Shown piece after piece: positions 28,901 to 41,352 of a stretch of 64,000 bases of DNA (position 1 is the first letter of the stretch; each line of letters opens with the position of its first letter). The notes beneath the pieces were generated by a model, which searched no databases, was not told the origin of the DNA, and saw only the letters and a list, made by a program, of their open reading frames with translations. Source of the stretch: Chrysomallon squamiferum (lineage: Eukaryota; Mollusca; Gastropoda; Neomphalida; Peltospiridae); contig CM022671.1 in NCBI GenBank assembly GCA_012295275.1, forward strand, positions 8,543,386-8,607,385. Reading direction: 5' to 3'. The position numbers were made by a program, and so were the translations under genes.

Positions 28901-31900
28901 TAATGTATAACAGTGATATATATTAATATACTGTGTTATGATTTAACACCATATAATGAACATGTATAACAGTGAGATATAACAGTGATATCTGTATATA
29001 TATTTGTATATAAATAATGAGATATTTGTTTATATCATAACAGGTATGTTTTAAGTAGGTGTCTTTCTAGCTTACCTCAAGTTCCATATGAACAACACAG
29101 GCCAAACCTTCTCTGGCTACACGTTCTATAGATTCCATCTGAAGTCCATACCAGTGTCCATTGTACAAATTAGTCTGGATGAATTTACCCTAGAAAAAAC
29201 AAATAATAATCAAAATAAATAAATAAAATTTAAAAATGAAATAGCAAAAGCCACAGTTTTCCTGTTTTATAACTATTCATAAAATGTTTAAGGAAATAAG
29301 TCACTGAATTAAGAAAATAAAAACAAACAAAAAATCATCACAAATGAAATGGAATGGAAATGATAAGAAGATAAATTGTCTTCAACAAAGCTTTGAGAAC
29401 TCTGTAAATTATTAATTTATCAACACATCATAAATAAATTAAAAATGGTTTTGATAAAATAAAAGTGACAAGTTCACATAATTAATTACATATAAATACC
29501 AGATTGTTGGAACAACACACACACTTATTTTCTTTTTAAGAAAAAGTATTATGTAGAGTCACATTAAATGAATGGAGTTCTCTATAAGTTAATAACCAAA
29601 CTACCATTTTAATATCTCTCTCAAACTGCTCCAAAGAAACAAAATTGTAGTCTTTTCCATTGGTTTCATCCATGTGTGGACATCGAGTTGTATGTATAAT
29701 ACTGAAAAAAAAGAAGAAAAAAGAAAAGATTTGTCAAACAAAATAATAAAAAGGTGAATGATATACAGTTACAGAAGGTTCAAATTAAATAATACAAAAG
29801 TATGTAATGAACTGGATACATCATGATATTATCGAAACAAAAATTAAATCTAAAACTCATATTTTTACTAAATGGCTTTGTATTTATGACAATATTTAAA
29901 AGATCTCTGTCTTTAACTGTAACAGTACAAAATAAATAATTCTAAACTTACCCATAACCAAAATAATCTGAAAATTCGTCTACTAGTTTCAGAGCAAGGT
30001 CCTTTTTCCCTGATCCTTGTGGCCCAGCCAACACCAGCATAGGATACTGTGTATCACTGCTAGGGAGAGTACTGAAGTGAAATGGAAGATGTTATTTAAA
30101 ATAATGCATCACTTTCACACTTATACAGGCTGAGGAGCCCGTATCCAAAATTCCAAAATCTGAAAAGATCTAAAATTCAAAACTTTTCCCAAGCAGCAGA
30201 AGTAGTAAAATCTTACATTTTCATACAATTTGCATAGACAAAGTTGTATGTGAAATATAAATGGAATTTGTGCTTAGACTTAGATCCTAACCACAGACGA
30301 TTTCCTTATATTCCAAAATCTTAAAAATTCTGAATTTCAAAATATTTCCAGTTCCAAGCATTTTGGATAAGAAATTTTCAACCTATATTAACTATTAAAA
30401 ATCATAACGAATGCATCAACTATAGATACTGTAAGCAGAGAGGAAAAGCAATGTCCATTATTCAAACATAAACATAGAAACAATGTTACAAACAGTAAAG
30501 AAACAAATAAAATATGTGCAAATCACTATATCTTACAAAGAAATAAAATAATTAATAACTGTTTATTTTGAATGTATTTAACATGTGATGTGACAGATTA
30601 ATTTTCATTATAAAGTAAAGTGAAAAAAATTATCTATTAGAAAAGACAACAATTATTTTTATCACAAATTGTCAAAAGAAATTGTACATTAATAGTATAT
30701 TACCTGTCTTTCACATGACTTGGATGCAGAAATTCATAAACAACATGCATAATGTGATCTCTTGCTGCAACTACTTCTACTGGAGGGTTAAACATGTTCT
30801 TTGCAGCCACCTAGAACAGATTGAATAACACACAGGTATTTACATCATCTGATTCCTAGGAGACATACATAGCACTGTGGGGACAATGCATGTATATCAC
30901 TGACCAGAAGAAAGTATATTTGTGGAAAGGGAACACAAAAGTAGTTAGGATGAACTTTGAAATAACAAAGGATATTAGAAAGATGGACCAGTGTTAGAGT
31001 AATGATATTTACATGTATTTCATTCATGTATGTGTTATGTAACATTCCAGAGTACTACTTAATCTGGACTTTGATTAAGACCATTCAGACACATGTACAT
31101 ATGTATGTATACTTACATAATTCAGAATCCACTCACACATGCACATATACACTTTAAATATATTCCAATAAAACTTGAAGAATAAATCAGTGCTGACACT
31201 AACCTTCTCCTCAGGTTCTACCTTGTGTCTGTCGAGATCTGACAGAGAGGGGATACGAAACAGGATGGACAGACGATAATCTGGCAGTTCTTGGATTGGA
31301 TTTCTTTTCAGATTCAGCTGGCGCAACATCCGCAACTCCTTGATGAACTTTATTTCCACAAGATCAATGATCTGTTTTGAATTAGAATAATACAGACTTT
31401 GTCAGAATTGTATGTACAAAAGTTAGTCCAAGTTTTATTATTTGTTTAATAGCAATAGTATAAAAATGAGAATTATCAGGGACAATGCATGTAAAAATTA
31501 TAAACTTTAATTGTTCCTTTTTGTCAACAAAAAGTCAAGCACATGTAGTCCTAGTGTTAGAAACAAACTTACAACATACAACTCCACCATGAGGATAATT
31601 AGATTAGAATGTTATGATCCAAAACTCTTAAGACTCTTTTATAGTTACTTCCTTTTTGTATGAAATTACAGAACAAAACAAAAGACTAATAATAAATCAT
31701 TAATTAAATAAATAAACAAAAGATGTATTCATAAATATAAAATTACTCACTTCATTGTCCTCAAGATCAATTGCTTCTAGAAGTTCATGTCTTTCCAAAC
31801 CATGAAGACTTCTAATTAAGTTACCAGAGAGGTTTATTTGCTGTGAAGAAATTTTTCAACCATTGTGATATAAATGACATCTACATCAAATGTTAAATAA

Positions 31901-34900
31901 TTAAAATAATGCCATCAAAACAAAATACTATAAATTTATAAACAACAAGTCCAGTGATTTAAAACAAACACATGGTAAGCATGAACAACTAATATTATTT
32001 AATAAGAAGGACTAAAGAATATACTATATATATATATATATATACATATTTTAATTTTTTTTTTATAAAAACATCATTTAAAATATGAGATCTAAAATTC
32101 AGCACAGCATAAACAAACTAAAGATTTTAAGACAGCTAAACTGAAACATATTAATGTGCACTTCACATGAAACTAAAATTATGAAAAGGTAATCTGTTAA
32201 TATCATTAAGAATAAATTTGACATATTTAACAAATGTTTAATCCTTAGTTATATTATGTGATCAAATGACTTTTTAAATAATCAGGAAGCACACTTGTTT
32301 TTAGCAGCAAGGACATTTTTCTGTGCATTTTCACAATGGATAAGAAAGCATATCACAGCCTTTGTTAAACAAGTCAGGGATACTGACTGGAATGGGAAAC
32401 TAAACAGGTACTCTTAGAATGACTGATCCAATAACCTTTAGGCCTCAGATATGTGCTCTAAAGGCTGAGCTTTGTCATACTCTTCCAACAGAACTCAACT
32501 GATGAGACAACCTATCTATCATTACAGTTCTTCTGAATATGTAAAACAGTGTTAACAAAAATCAAATATAAATTGTCACAGTGAATTACTTACCCTCAAA
32601 TATTTTAGTTTTTCAATATTTTCTACCCTACAGATTTTGTTGTAGCACTGAAAAAACAAAAAACATAGTAAAACTAATGTTATATTTTAAGTTTTTGTCA
32701 TTATTCAGTAATGCTGGACAAGTAAAACACACATACTCATACCTCTGTATATTAGCAAACATCATAATTTAATAATCATAATTGTTAACTTTTAATTTGT
32801 ATTATAATATTAAAATTATAATTTTTAAAAATTTAAACAGACCTCAGCATTTATAGCTACTACTTAAGCCCCACTACAAACTGAATACAAACCAGGTTAA
32901 GGGTCTGAATAGGAAGATCTCCAAGTCCTTCTATCATTTCAATTTCATTATGAGCAATGCTGAAGTCTTGCAGTCTCTCACAGTTTTCTAGTTCACAAAT
33001 CCTACGGATTTGATTATCTGAATGAATGTTAAGGAAACCAGTGAAGAACAGTTGAATAATAAGAATATACAACCACTCATAACTGTCTGTAGTGAAATAC
33101 CAGATAAGTATCTAGTGAAGATCATAACCAGACTATGCCCATACGTCATTTATATTATTTTTTTAAATTTAAAACTAAATTTATATCCTATTAAATGTTA
33201 CTAGGAACCCTGTGAGTATAATCATGACATTTTGAACAAAATTTTCTTTTTCCCCATATAATCATAGGTGGTTAATTCTGAATTAAATTTTCATTTTTGT
33301 ATAATTTTAATTAGAAATTAATGTACCTCTGTGATAGGAAAAATGCAATGATCAGGGATTTAAGTTGCAAATAAAATAAATAATACACAACAATTGCTAA
33401 CTGTAAAATACAATAAATTTAGAAATCAATCAAAATACACAGGGATTCGTGGAAGAAACTGTAATGATTATAATAAAAAGGAAACTGAATTTAAAACGGA
33501 AATGATTAAAACACACTCAAAATAAACTGTTACTCAAAGTGAGCACTGAAGAATTTGTTTGTTTTTTCAAGAAGAGAATGCACTCTGTTTAACACTGATC
33601 TATGGGAAATGTGGGAGAGATCAAAAAGGATACGACTTATATCAAGTTTCTTTAAGCAACGATGTGCAGAAAGGTTGTCCATTTGTTTTATTAGATTGTA
33701 TGACAGGTCAACCTGTTCAAGGTTTTTTGGTGGTTTAAAGTCTAACATGATTTCAATCTGGTTGTGAGAGGCATCCAAAATTAATAGATGTTCCAAAGTA
33801 CTCAGGGCAGATAACTCTGAAATGATTAAAAAAAAAAGTCAAAACTATCCGAAAATGATTACCAAAGTAATTTAGTTAAACATTTTTCTTAAAAATGAAC
33901 ATTTTCTTCTATTTCTTTTAATAATACAATTTTTAATAAATCATATTTAAAATTAAAAAGAAAAAAGAAAAGGAAATTTTAATTTTTCTCATTTTATTCA
34001 AAAGCTTTAAGATTTGTATATTTTAAATTAACTGATTCACTTAATGCATATATTTGTTTATACAATACTATTTTATTATAAAATCATTATTGTTATAGCA
34101 AAATTTGTTAACCTTTTTTTTTAATTGTGATTCACAAAACAAATTGTTTTCAAAAAAATTACCTTTGAGTTCATTGTATGGAAGTTCAACTTTTTGAAGG
34201 TGGATGTATTCTGATAATAAGCTGATATCTTTCAAACTGAATCCCTGTCAAAATTATATTTTAAAATTTGAGCTTTATTTTAATAATAATGATTAACAGC
34301 TATTATATTAAATTCCATTTTCAGTAATTACATATCTACTGTAACTTTAGCCATATTATTTTCAAGATCAAGCTGCATAACTGTTATTAATATCAGTTAA
34401 CAATTAAGGCATTCTAAAGCATTAGAAATCATTAAATACATTACTGGTACTTTAGTAACAATTAATTATATTTATATATATATATATATTCATGGTATAT
34501 AATTTTCACTACAATGAATTAATTAACAGTTAAAACAATCTAGAATGTCACAAGTAAATGGATTAAAATATAATAATTGACATTCCATATATAGAAAGAC
34601 TGAAATATTTTATTTTAAAACAATTTTTACAAATAGAATAAAAAGTAATAGAAAGTAAATTTTGAAAAAAAAAAAAAACATTTACCGCAATTGTGCAGTG
34701 AAGATAAACTTGAGATACACCTGTTGCTGATCTTCCAAGTACAGTCAATCCCCGAGCAATTGTTTCTTCATCAAGAATTCCATCTGGTGATAACTACAAA
34801 AACATAGAATACTTCTGTACATATCAGCCTGTATGAAAGTTTGCATGGTTGTTAATATTTTATCATCATAATTCATTATCAGCAAAGAAATGTATCTTAA

Positions 34901-35688
34901 TATAATGTTTTAAAAAAAAATTTAAGTAGATAATGCATAAAATAAAATATATATACATTACACACATACACACATATATTGTAACATATTAATTTCATGG
35001 TTATGGATAAAAAAAAAAAAAACTCTTTTGAAAGCTGGCTACTGGAAAATATACCTATTAAAAGAAAAATATCACAACTTTGATAGATATATGAACATAA
35101 ATTCAGTATTTTCTGATTTTTATATCTCCATGTTTAGAAATATATTGAAACAGAGATAACACATTTCACACTTTTTACCAAGTTTCTTTAATGTTTAACA
35201 AAACACATACACACATATGCACACACCTACACACACACGCACACACACACAAAAAGATATATACATGCAAACATATGCCTATATAAATAAAGAAAAAATA
35301 TGAAACATTATATATATATATAGCCATAAGTTATAGTATTTTAATACGATTTAGAATAGGAAATAAAAATATAAAACTGATAAATAGCAAAAATAGATAT
35401 GTATCTGTAAAGTTTAAGACTTCTGCTATAAAACAGTACGTTCCAAACAAATTATAAACAACTTAACAACTGACCTCAATATGTTCTTCTTTCAGAATTA
35501 TCCGCTACCTCGATATTGTCATCGTTTTCATCTATTATTAATTCCTCTGCAGAATCTGGTTTTTCATCAAGATTAAGAATATCTGTATCTGCACCTAATA
35601 TATTAGTTTCTGGTTCAACGTGTATATATTCTCCATTAACGAAAGCATATAATTCACCAGTCTGTGGATCTACCACCACCTCCGCCAT
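24020..35688 (-). CDS. LRGUK: Leucine-rich repeat and guanylate kinase domain protein
   Basis: In mammals LRGUK is a testis/ciliary protein needed for sperm head shaping and axoneme growth. Exons in transcript order: 35688-35509, 34793-34686, 34244-34163, 33816-33634, 33017-32893, 32647-32594, 31840-31751, 31371-31204, 30810-30704, 30071-29952, 29701-29605, 29189-29076, 27951-27750, 27270-27002, 26181-26093, 24398-24020. All phases close: 788 residues versus 825 in human. An acidic N-terminus (1-60) is followed by LRRs (about 90-330, for example LLILDASHNQIE, KKLDISHNQIRRI, LRQLNLKRNPI). The guanylate-kinase domain starts near 376 with P-loop GPQGSGKK (382-389), HTTRCPHMDE, DYNFVS, GKFIQTNLYNGHWYGL. 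The R-x-x-R nucleotide-binding pair is changed (TTRCPH), so catalysis is doubtful. The tail is Ser/Pro-rich. The exon 1 donor is uncertain (see findings). Confidence 0.93.
25480..25576. repeat. (ATT/ACT)n(GTT)n microsatellite
   Basis: Mixed ATT and ACT triplets change to a pure GTT tract at about 25535. Confidence 0.93.
25940..25973. repeat. (CA)n microsatellite
   Basis: About 17 CA dinucleotides. Confidence 0.95.
28245..28639. repeat. Long inverted repeat A in an LRGUK intron
   Basis: Arms 28245-28388 and 28496-28639, 144 bases each, about 94 % matched as reverse complements (about 8 mismatches by hand count), with a 107-base spacer. The spacer contains another diverged copy of the same motif (accagtatacagatttatta, then aaacataacactg). 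RNA from either strand would fold into a long duplex. Confidence 0.9.
28683..28965. repeat. Long inverted repeat B in the same LRGUK intron
   Basis: Arms 28683-28814 and 28834-28965, 132 bases each, with 6 mismatches by hand count (about 95 %) and a spacer of only 19 bases. It lies 43 bases from repeat A and is built from related AT-rich motifs (aaaacataatacagcatgta). Confidence 0.92.
30126..30386. mobile_element. Small pogo/Tigger-type MITE in an LRGUK intron
   Basis: About 260 bp with diverged inverted ends. One starts CAGGCTGAGGAGCCCGTATCC followed by AAAA. The other, read on the minus strand, gives AGGTTGAAAATTTCTTATCC followed by AAAATGCTTGG. TA lies at both outer borders. The ends and the internal runs of ccaaaatctga and ttccaaaatctta resemble MER44/Tigger7-type elements. 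The family name is from memory of such termini and is an inference. Confidence 0.6.
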
Positions 35689-36085
35689 TTTGATGCGTCC
35701 CTATGGAAACCACTGAGTCGCTTCCCTTCTTTTCATTTTGCCCACCTATTAGAAATGGTATAATAAGTATCTTTCTGGTGCATTTGTTTATGTCTATAAT
35801 ACATGTTTGTTGGCTAAACTGGTCATTTTTCCCCTTTCAGGAATAATACTTATGAATTTTAAACAAAATAACTGATAAAAAAAATTATTTATTTATTTAT
35901 TTTATTAAATGTGTCATTTAAAAGAAAAACATTGCAAAATTCGAGATTTACGATCTTATTAATTTTTTAATTCGTTTAGATGTCTTAATGGATGAATAAA
36001 ATAGGCGCTGTTCAATATTTTGGTGAATATAAAATAGTGTGCATTGAAAATGCATAAATATATTGCAATTCTGTATGGCAAAGCG

Positions 36086-36118
<33 letters not shown>

Positions 36119-36498
36119 TTTGAATTTATCTGATTTAATTTACTTATTTATTATTTTGAAAAAACAAAACAAATTTTTATCAAATGGTTACTATTTTTTT
36201 TATTCTTGTATCTCTGGATTTACCCATTTGTTTATGAAATTTCTGGACGTGACACAAACACAAACTCAAACATGCATAAAACAGAACAGATATATAAGCT
36301 AAATATATGCAAAATATCTCAAATAGCAAAATTATAATCGTAAAATATAATTATAGAAACCAAAAAAAGTTGGATTGCTGTTTAAAAAAAATAAAAATGC
36401 AGGAAATGTGTGTTATAGTTAGCAAAAACAGAGGAGAGAAATACTAAAGAATACGAAATTTAGTTCGGAAGCACATGCAATAAGATCACGTGGTTAAG
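35689..36498. promoter_or_regulatory. Bidirectional promoter region of LRGUK and TUFM
   Basis: The two start codons are divergent and 810 bases apart. LRGUK starts within AAAATGGCGGAGG (minus strand, near 35688) and TUFM within AAGATGGCGTCC (near 36499). Both fit YY1-type elements overlapping the translation start. A poly-T tract occupies about 36090-36121. No TATA box is evident at either end. Confidence 0.55.
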
Positions 36499-37881
36499 AT
36501 GGCGTCCTTGTTCTTGAAACGAGCGATCGCAAGCACTCACGTTTCTTTCAAATTAATCACACGCGAAGTAACAGTTTCAAACAGAAGGTTGTTATCGTAT
36601 TCTCTACGCCGATATGCACAACCAGCTGCACAGAAGAAGACATATTCAAGAGAAAAGGCTCATGTTAACATCGGAACGATTGGTCACGTTGACCACGGGA
36701 AAACAACCTTGACAGCGGCAATAACAAAAGTGCTGGCCGAAGAGGAAAAAGCTTCATATCAGAGGTATGAAGACATTGATCGCGCACCAGAGGAAAAAGC
36801 CCGCGGTATTACTATTAATGCGGCGATGGTTGAATATGAAACTGACAACAGACATTATGGCCATGTCGATTGTCCCGGCCATGCAGATTACATCAAGAAC
36901 ATGATTACCGGTACAGCACAGATGGACGGAGCAATTCTCGTCGTTGCTGCAACTGATGGAACGATGCCACAGACAAGAGAACATCTTCTGTTAGCACGTC
37001 AGATTGGTATTCAAAGATTGGTGGTTTTTGTTAACAAAGCAGATGCAGCAGACAAAGAAATGATTGAATTGGTTGAGATGGAAGTGAGAGAGCTATTAAC
37101 TGAATTTGGTTACAATGGTGATGAAACTCCTGTCATTATTGGTTCAGCACTCTACGCACTGGATGAAAAAGATGAAGAACTTGGTCGTAAAAAAATAAAA
37201 GAATTACTCAAAGCTGTAGACGAGTATATTCCAACTCCTGTGCGAGATCTTGACAAACCTTTCCTCCTGCCTATTGAATCAACATTTTTAATTCAAGGAC
37301 GAGGAACAGTCGTGACTGGAAAAGTTGAAAGAGGAGTTATCAAGAAAGGTGATGAAGCAGAAATTCTTGGCTATGATACAACCCTGAAAACCACAGTGAC
37401 AGGCATTGAGATGTTTCATAAAAATCTCGACAGAGCTGAAGCTGGTGACCAACTGGGAGCTTTAGTCAGAAACGTTAAACGGGATGAAATCAGAAGAGGT
37501 TTTGTTCTTGCTAAACCAGGTTCCATCAGCATGCACAACAAATTTGAAGGTCAGATTTATCTGTTGTCAAAAGAAGAAGGTGGTCGCTCTAGGCCACTCA
37601 CAGAATATTTCCAGACACAGATGTTTTGTACTACCTGGGATGCCCCTGCACTTTTGGAAATTCCTGACAAAGATATGGTGATGCCAGGAGAAGACGCCAG
37701 AGTCATTTTTAACCTGCGTAAAAAGATGGCTTTGGAGAATGGGCAGCGTTTCACTTTGAGAGATGGCACAGGCACACTGGGATACGGAGTAGTGGCAAAA
37801 ATACTTCCTGACTGCGATGTTGAGAAGTTGGATGAAGAGAGAGCTATGAAAAAGAAACAACAAAAACAATCACAACAATAA
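36499..37881 (+). CDS. TUFM: Elongation factor Tu, mitochondrial
   Basis: GTPase that brings aminoacyl-tRNA to the mitochondrial ribosome. The start is ATG 36499 (aagATGGCG, good Kozak context); the open frame also extends upstream through GTG GTT AAG. 460 residues. The first 45 or so residues are basic and Ser-rich, a mitochondrial presequence. GTPase motifs: G1 GHVDHGKT, G2 RGITI, G3 DCPGH, G4 NKAD, G5 GSAL, followed by complete domains 2 and 3 ([13 protein letters not shown], then [14 protein letters not shown]) and a Lys/Gln-rich tail ([11 protein letters not shown]). There is no intron although vertebrate TUFM is multi-exon, yet the frame is intact and it sits at a plausible bidirectional promoter, so it is probably functional. 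Poly(A) signal AATAAA at 38109-38114. Confidence 0.97.
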   Translation: MASLFLKRAIASTHVSFKLITREVTVSNRRLLSYSLRRYAQPAAQKKTYSREKAHVNIGTIGHVDHGKTTLTAAITKVLAEEEKASYQRYEDIDRAPEEKARGITINAAMVEYETDNRHYGHVDCPGHADYIKNMITGTAQMDGAILVVAATDGTMPQTREHLLLARQIGIQRLVVFVNKADAADKEMIELVEMEVRELLTEFGYNGDETPVIIGSALYALDEKDEELGRKKIKELLKAVDEYIPTPVRDLDKPFLLPIESTFLIQGRGTVVTGKVERGVIKKGDEAEILGYDTTLKTTVTGIEMFHKNLDRAEAGDQLGALVRNVKRDEIRRGFVLAKPGSISMHNKFEGQIYLLSKEEGGRSRPLTEYFQTQMFCTTWDAPALLEIPDKDMVMPGEDARVIFNLRKKMALENGQRFTLRDGTGTLGYGVVAKILPDCDVEKLDEERAMKKKQQKQSQQ

Positions 37882-38108
37882 ACTGATTGTAATTCTGGTT
37901 TCAAAAATGTGCTACTGGTAGTGCTAAACTGACTTTAATAACAAGAGATCATGATCACCACTTAACATTTTTTAAAAAAACAGATGTCTTTTTTTCTGGA
38001 TTTAAAATGTAAATGTTTGCTTTTGATATTAACTCTAGTTGTCTATTTGTAGAAATAGATTGTGTAAATTAGTATGTGTTTTCACCTAAATGTGGGTATA
38101 CATTTAAT

Positions 38109-38114
38109 AATAAA
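38109..38114 (+). other. Candidate poly(A) signal of TUFM
   Basis: AATAAA about 230 bases after the TUFM stop. Confidence 0.45.
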
Positions 38115-39428
38115 AATTTGAAATACAGGTATTTTAAAATACTTCAGACCTTTCCTACATTTGTTTATATTTAATAATTTATTCATTTTAGTTCAATAAT
38201 TGTCTTAACTGGTAACTTGATAAACCTAACACTTTCATGTTTGTACATCAGAAGTTAATTTTATTTAAATTTGGACTCTAAAATAGATCAGTATTTTAAA
38301 TTTCTACGCGTAATGTTGCAACATTTAAGTACTAAATTTAAAATATATATATATATAGTAAAGATACCAGCCAGATCATTCAGTAAATTGTAATGTTTTT
38401 TTGTATAATGACTGTCACTAATCTGTCTTTTCCTTTTTATTGTTCAGTGTAACTCTTTAATTCTGTAGCCCAGTTTGAACCTGTAAAAATTTCAACAAAA
38501 ACAAAATGGAAAATAAATTTCTGAAGATTCCGAATTGTGTTGAATTTCTTAAACTGATAGTGACATGTATAACCTGACATGTGGAAACATATCAAAATAT
38601 CTTTGGTTATAACAAGGAACAAATCACAATTTTTTTAATAAAAACAAAACACTGTTTGCTTGGTGAAAATAACATTACATTTTGAAAGATAGATGAAATA
38701 TTATAATTAGGTAACAAGGAATAAAATAGGCTTCACAGGCTGAGTCTCCAGCACTTGGTTATCAAGGGAATGTTAAAACAGGCAGTATAACTGATTATAG
38801 TGTGATACCTTTTTTTACGAAAGATAATTATATATTATCTTTCATATCTGTTTGTTTTTATTATATTAAAAATAATATAGTGTTACAATTTTTTTTATTA
38901 TACAGCACCTTGGAACAAGTGTAAACAGGTTATTTCCCACTAGAACTGTTAATTTTTTTTCTAAGATTCTAGAATTTAATGTGCCAACAAAACTGAAAAA
39001 ACAACAAAAAAAAACAACAACAACAAAAAACTAAATTAATTTTAAATTCTCACACTGACTTATTTGCATGCTAAATTAATGATATTTATTTAATAAAAAT
39101 AAATTATAAATTGTTTACTGACATGCAACTGTCATCAGCCATATTTTTATTTTATTAACATGACAGAGAAAACCACATTACTGATGGGCTTCCTTTAACG
39201 ATTTTCAGCAAAATATCCTTGGTAAAGGAAACTGTAAATCATGACTTTATTTAATAAACAGTTGTAATAAGAAGGTACATAGGTTGGAACGGAAAATAGT
39301 TAAAAGGTGAGTAAGATCAATCCCTTTGGCTAATTCTGTCTGCCCACACACAAATGTACATTATGTGTCAACTGATGACAACCTTATTTATATTTATGTT
39401 GTTGTAATTATTATTATTTCATTTCTTC

Positions 39429-39602
<174 letters not shown>

Positions 39603-40004
39603 GTAATTGCATATATTGAAATGATTTAAGATAAAAAAAAAATATATTATAATATTTCCAGACTGCGAAGTCGTATATTTTTATCCAAATATTGGTCCGG
39701 AAAGCGTATTTAATACGACCACGGAAGTATTTTTAAAAATATATTTTATTATTTTTCTTCCCATATTTTTTTTTTTTTTAGAACAAAACCACTAGTAGAT
39801 AACTTTAAAACATGTATGATCTTATACAGTGATAATAAATAAATAAATCGATGGGCCTTATAGTCTGCAATATGTATCGAAAGGACCGCAAATTGTAAAG
39901 TGTTGTAAACGGTCTTGTGAGATTAAAATGAATGGGCTCTTCTAGCGGTGGCGTCTAGTTGCTATGTGACCAAGTAACTCTTGATTGGGTTGTCAACAAG
40001 CTAC

Positions 40005-40015
40005 CAAGATGGCGG
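40005..40015 (+). promoter_or_regulatory. YY1-like element in the C3orf20-like promoter/first exon
   Basis: CAAGATGGCGG matches the YY1 consensus (AAGATGGCGGC). It lies about 90 bases before a splice donor (ATGCAG|GTAAGG, exon end 40102), which is the probable end of an untranslated first exon. It joins the acceptor ttaatattcag at 41264-41274. Confidence 0.5.
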
Positions 40016-40458
40016 TTAAAGGGGTGCAGGTGCTTTTCTTGTTCGGGTACGATGTAGCGGACTGTTTGAATCTGATATATAATTTGTGAAAGGAAAATGC
40101 AGGTAAGGGAATGGCTAACAAGTTTTAATTTTTTTTGTTTGTTTCTTTCGATTCAGTATTAAATAATCACTCTGGTACGACAGTAATCCCAGTGTCATGT
40201 TGAAGTTTAGCAGAAGATATAATTAATTTATTTTTTGTATGATAGGTTTCATGTTAGCTTACTAAGCACGCTCCTGAAAACTGAAGATAAATTCACCGTT
40301 TCCGCCACCTCAGATTTTCGTCTATCCTAAAGGAATAAAAAATAAAATTCGACATGAAGTTTTTATGAAAGACTCATTTGTTGGAATATAATTATTTAAT
40401 AGCAAATAAAAATACTATGTATATCACTATATGCGTGAAGATACCAAACGATGAAATT

Positions 40459-40496
<38 letters not shown>

Positions 40497-40518
40497 TATA
40501 ATTATAATTATAATAATT

Positions 40519-40565
<47 letters not shown>
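40459..40565. repeat. (AAT)n...(ATT)n palindromic microsatellite
   Basis: About 36 bases of AAT triplets, a short AATTAT-rich middle, then about 36 bases of ATT triplets. The two halves are reverse complements, so the tract can form a hairpin or cruciform. It lies in the 5' UTR intron of the C3orf20-like gene. Confidence 0.93.
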
Positions 40566-41015
40566 TAAAAACTTTCATTTCATATCTTCATATATATATA
40601 TTTAATCTTTTTGCTTTCAGTTTTTAATATAATATTTTCATAATTTAAAGTTTGACATGACTATTACCTCAAAATATTTAATTGTTTAAATCGATGAAAG
40701 GCTTTTGAATAAATAATTAATAATTAACAATTCATAATGAAAATTAAGTTTTAAGCATATGAAATTTGATTAATGACTATAAAATATAATTATTACTTTT
40801 TATTTTAAAATGGAAATTGTATTTACTCAGAATGATATAACAATAACAGAGAAAGTATTATTGAGCTATTTAAAAACTGATATTTTAATTTTTGCTTTAA
40901 ACCCAAAACAAAAAAATACAACAAAAAAACAAAATAGAATTTTCTTAATACTTACTGTTTATGGCAATGATTAATTTTAAGCAGAAAATATTTTGAATAT
41001 TAAATTAATCTGCTC

Positions 41016-41055
<40 letters not shown>

Positions 41056-41352
41056 TAATTTAGTATTAATTTTGCTTTTTATGATTATTATTATTTTATA
41101 TAGATTTTAATATATATAAATATTTCTCCAGACTTAAAATAATATTTTTATTAACTTTTTGTTGTAAATACTTTAATGATTATCTAAATTAGTAAGAAAA
41201 ACTGAAATCTTTAGAAATGTCCATTATTAGTTTTTTGTAAATAATTTATAATTATTAAATTTATTAATATTCAGATATGATTTGGAGACATGATGTGATA
41301 TCATGGTACACTGGTTGATGCTTTCATAAATCTCAGACCAAGTGACTTAAGT

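Larger units (their letters stand above)
27960..29070. other. Repeat-built LRGUK intron
   Basis: The whole 1.1 kb intron between 27951 and 29076 consists of diverged copies of a motif running roughly gtcttaaaacataacac, then tataaatatatg, then cactggtatacattaa. The copies are direct from 27960 to about 28350; inverted copies follow and form the two hairpins listed separately. Confidence 0.7.

Noticed and set aside
37557-37904. Minus-strand open frames of 100-115 codons within TUFM
   Set aside because: Antisense shadows of a conserved coding sequence.
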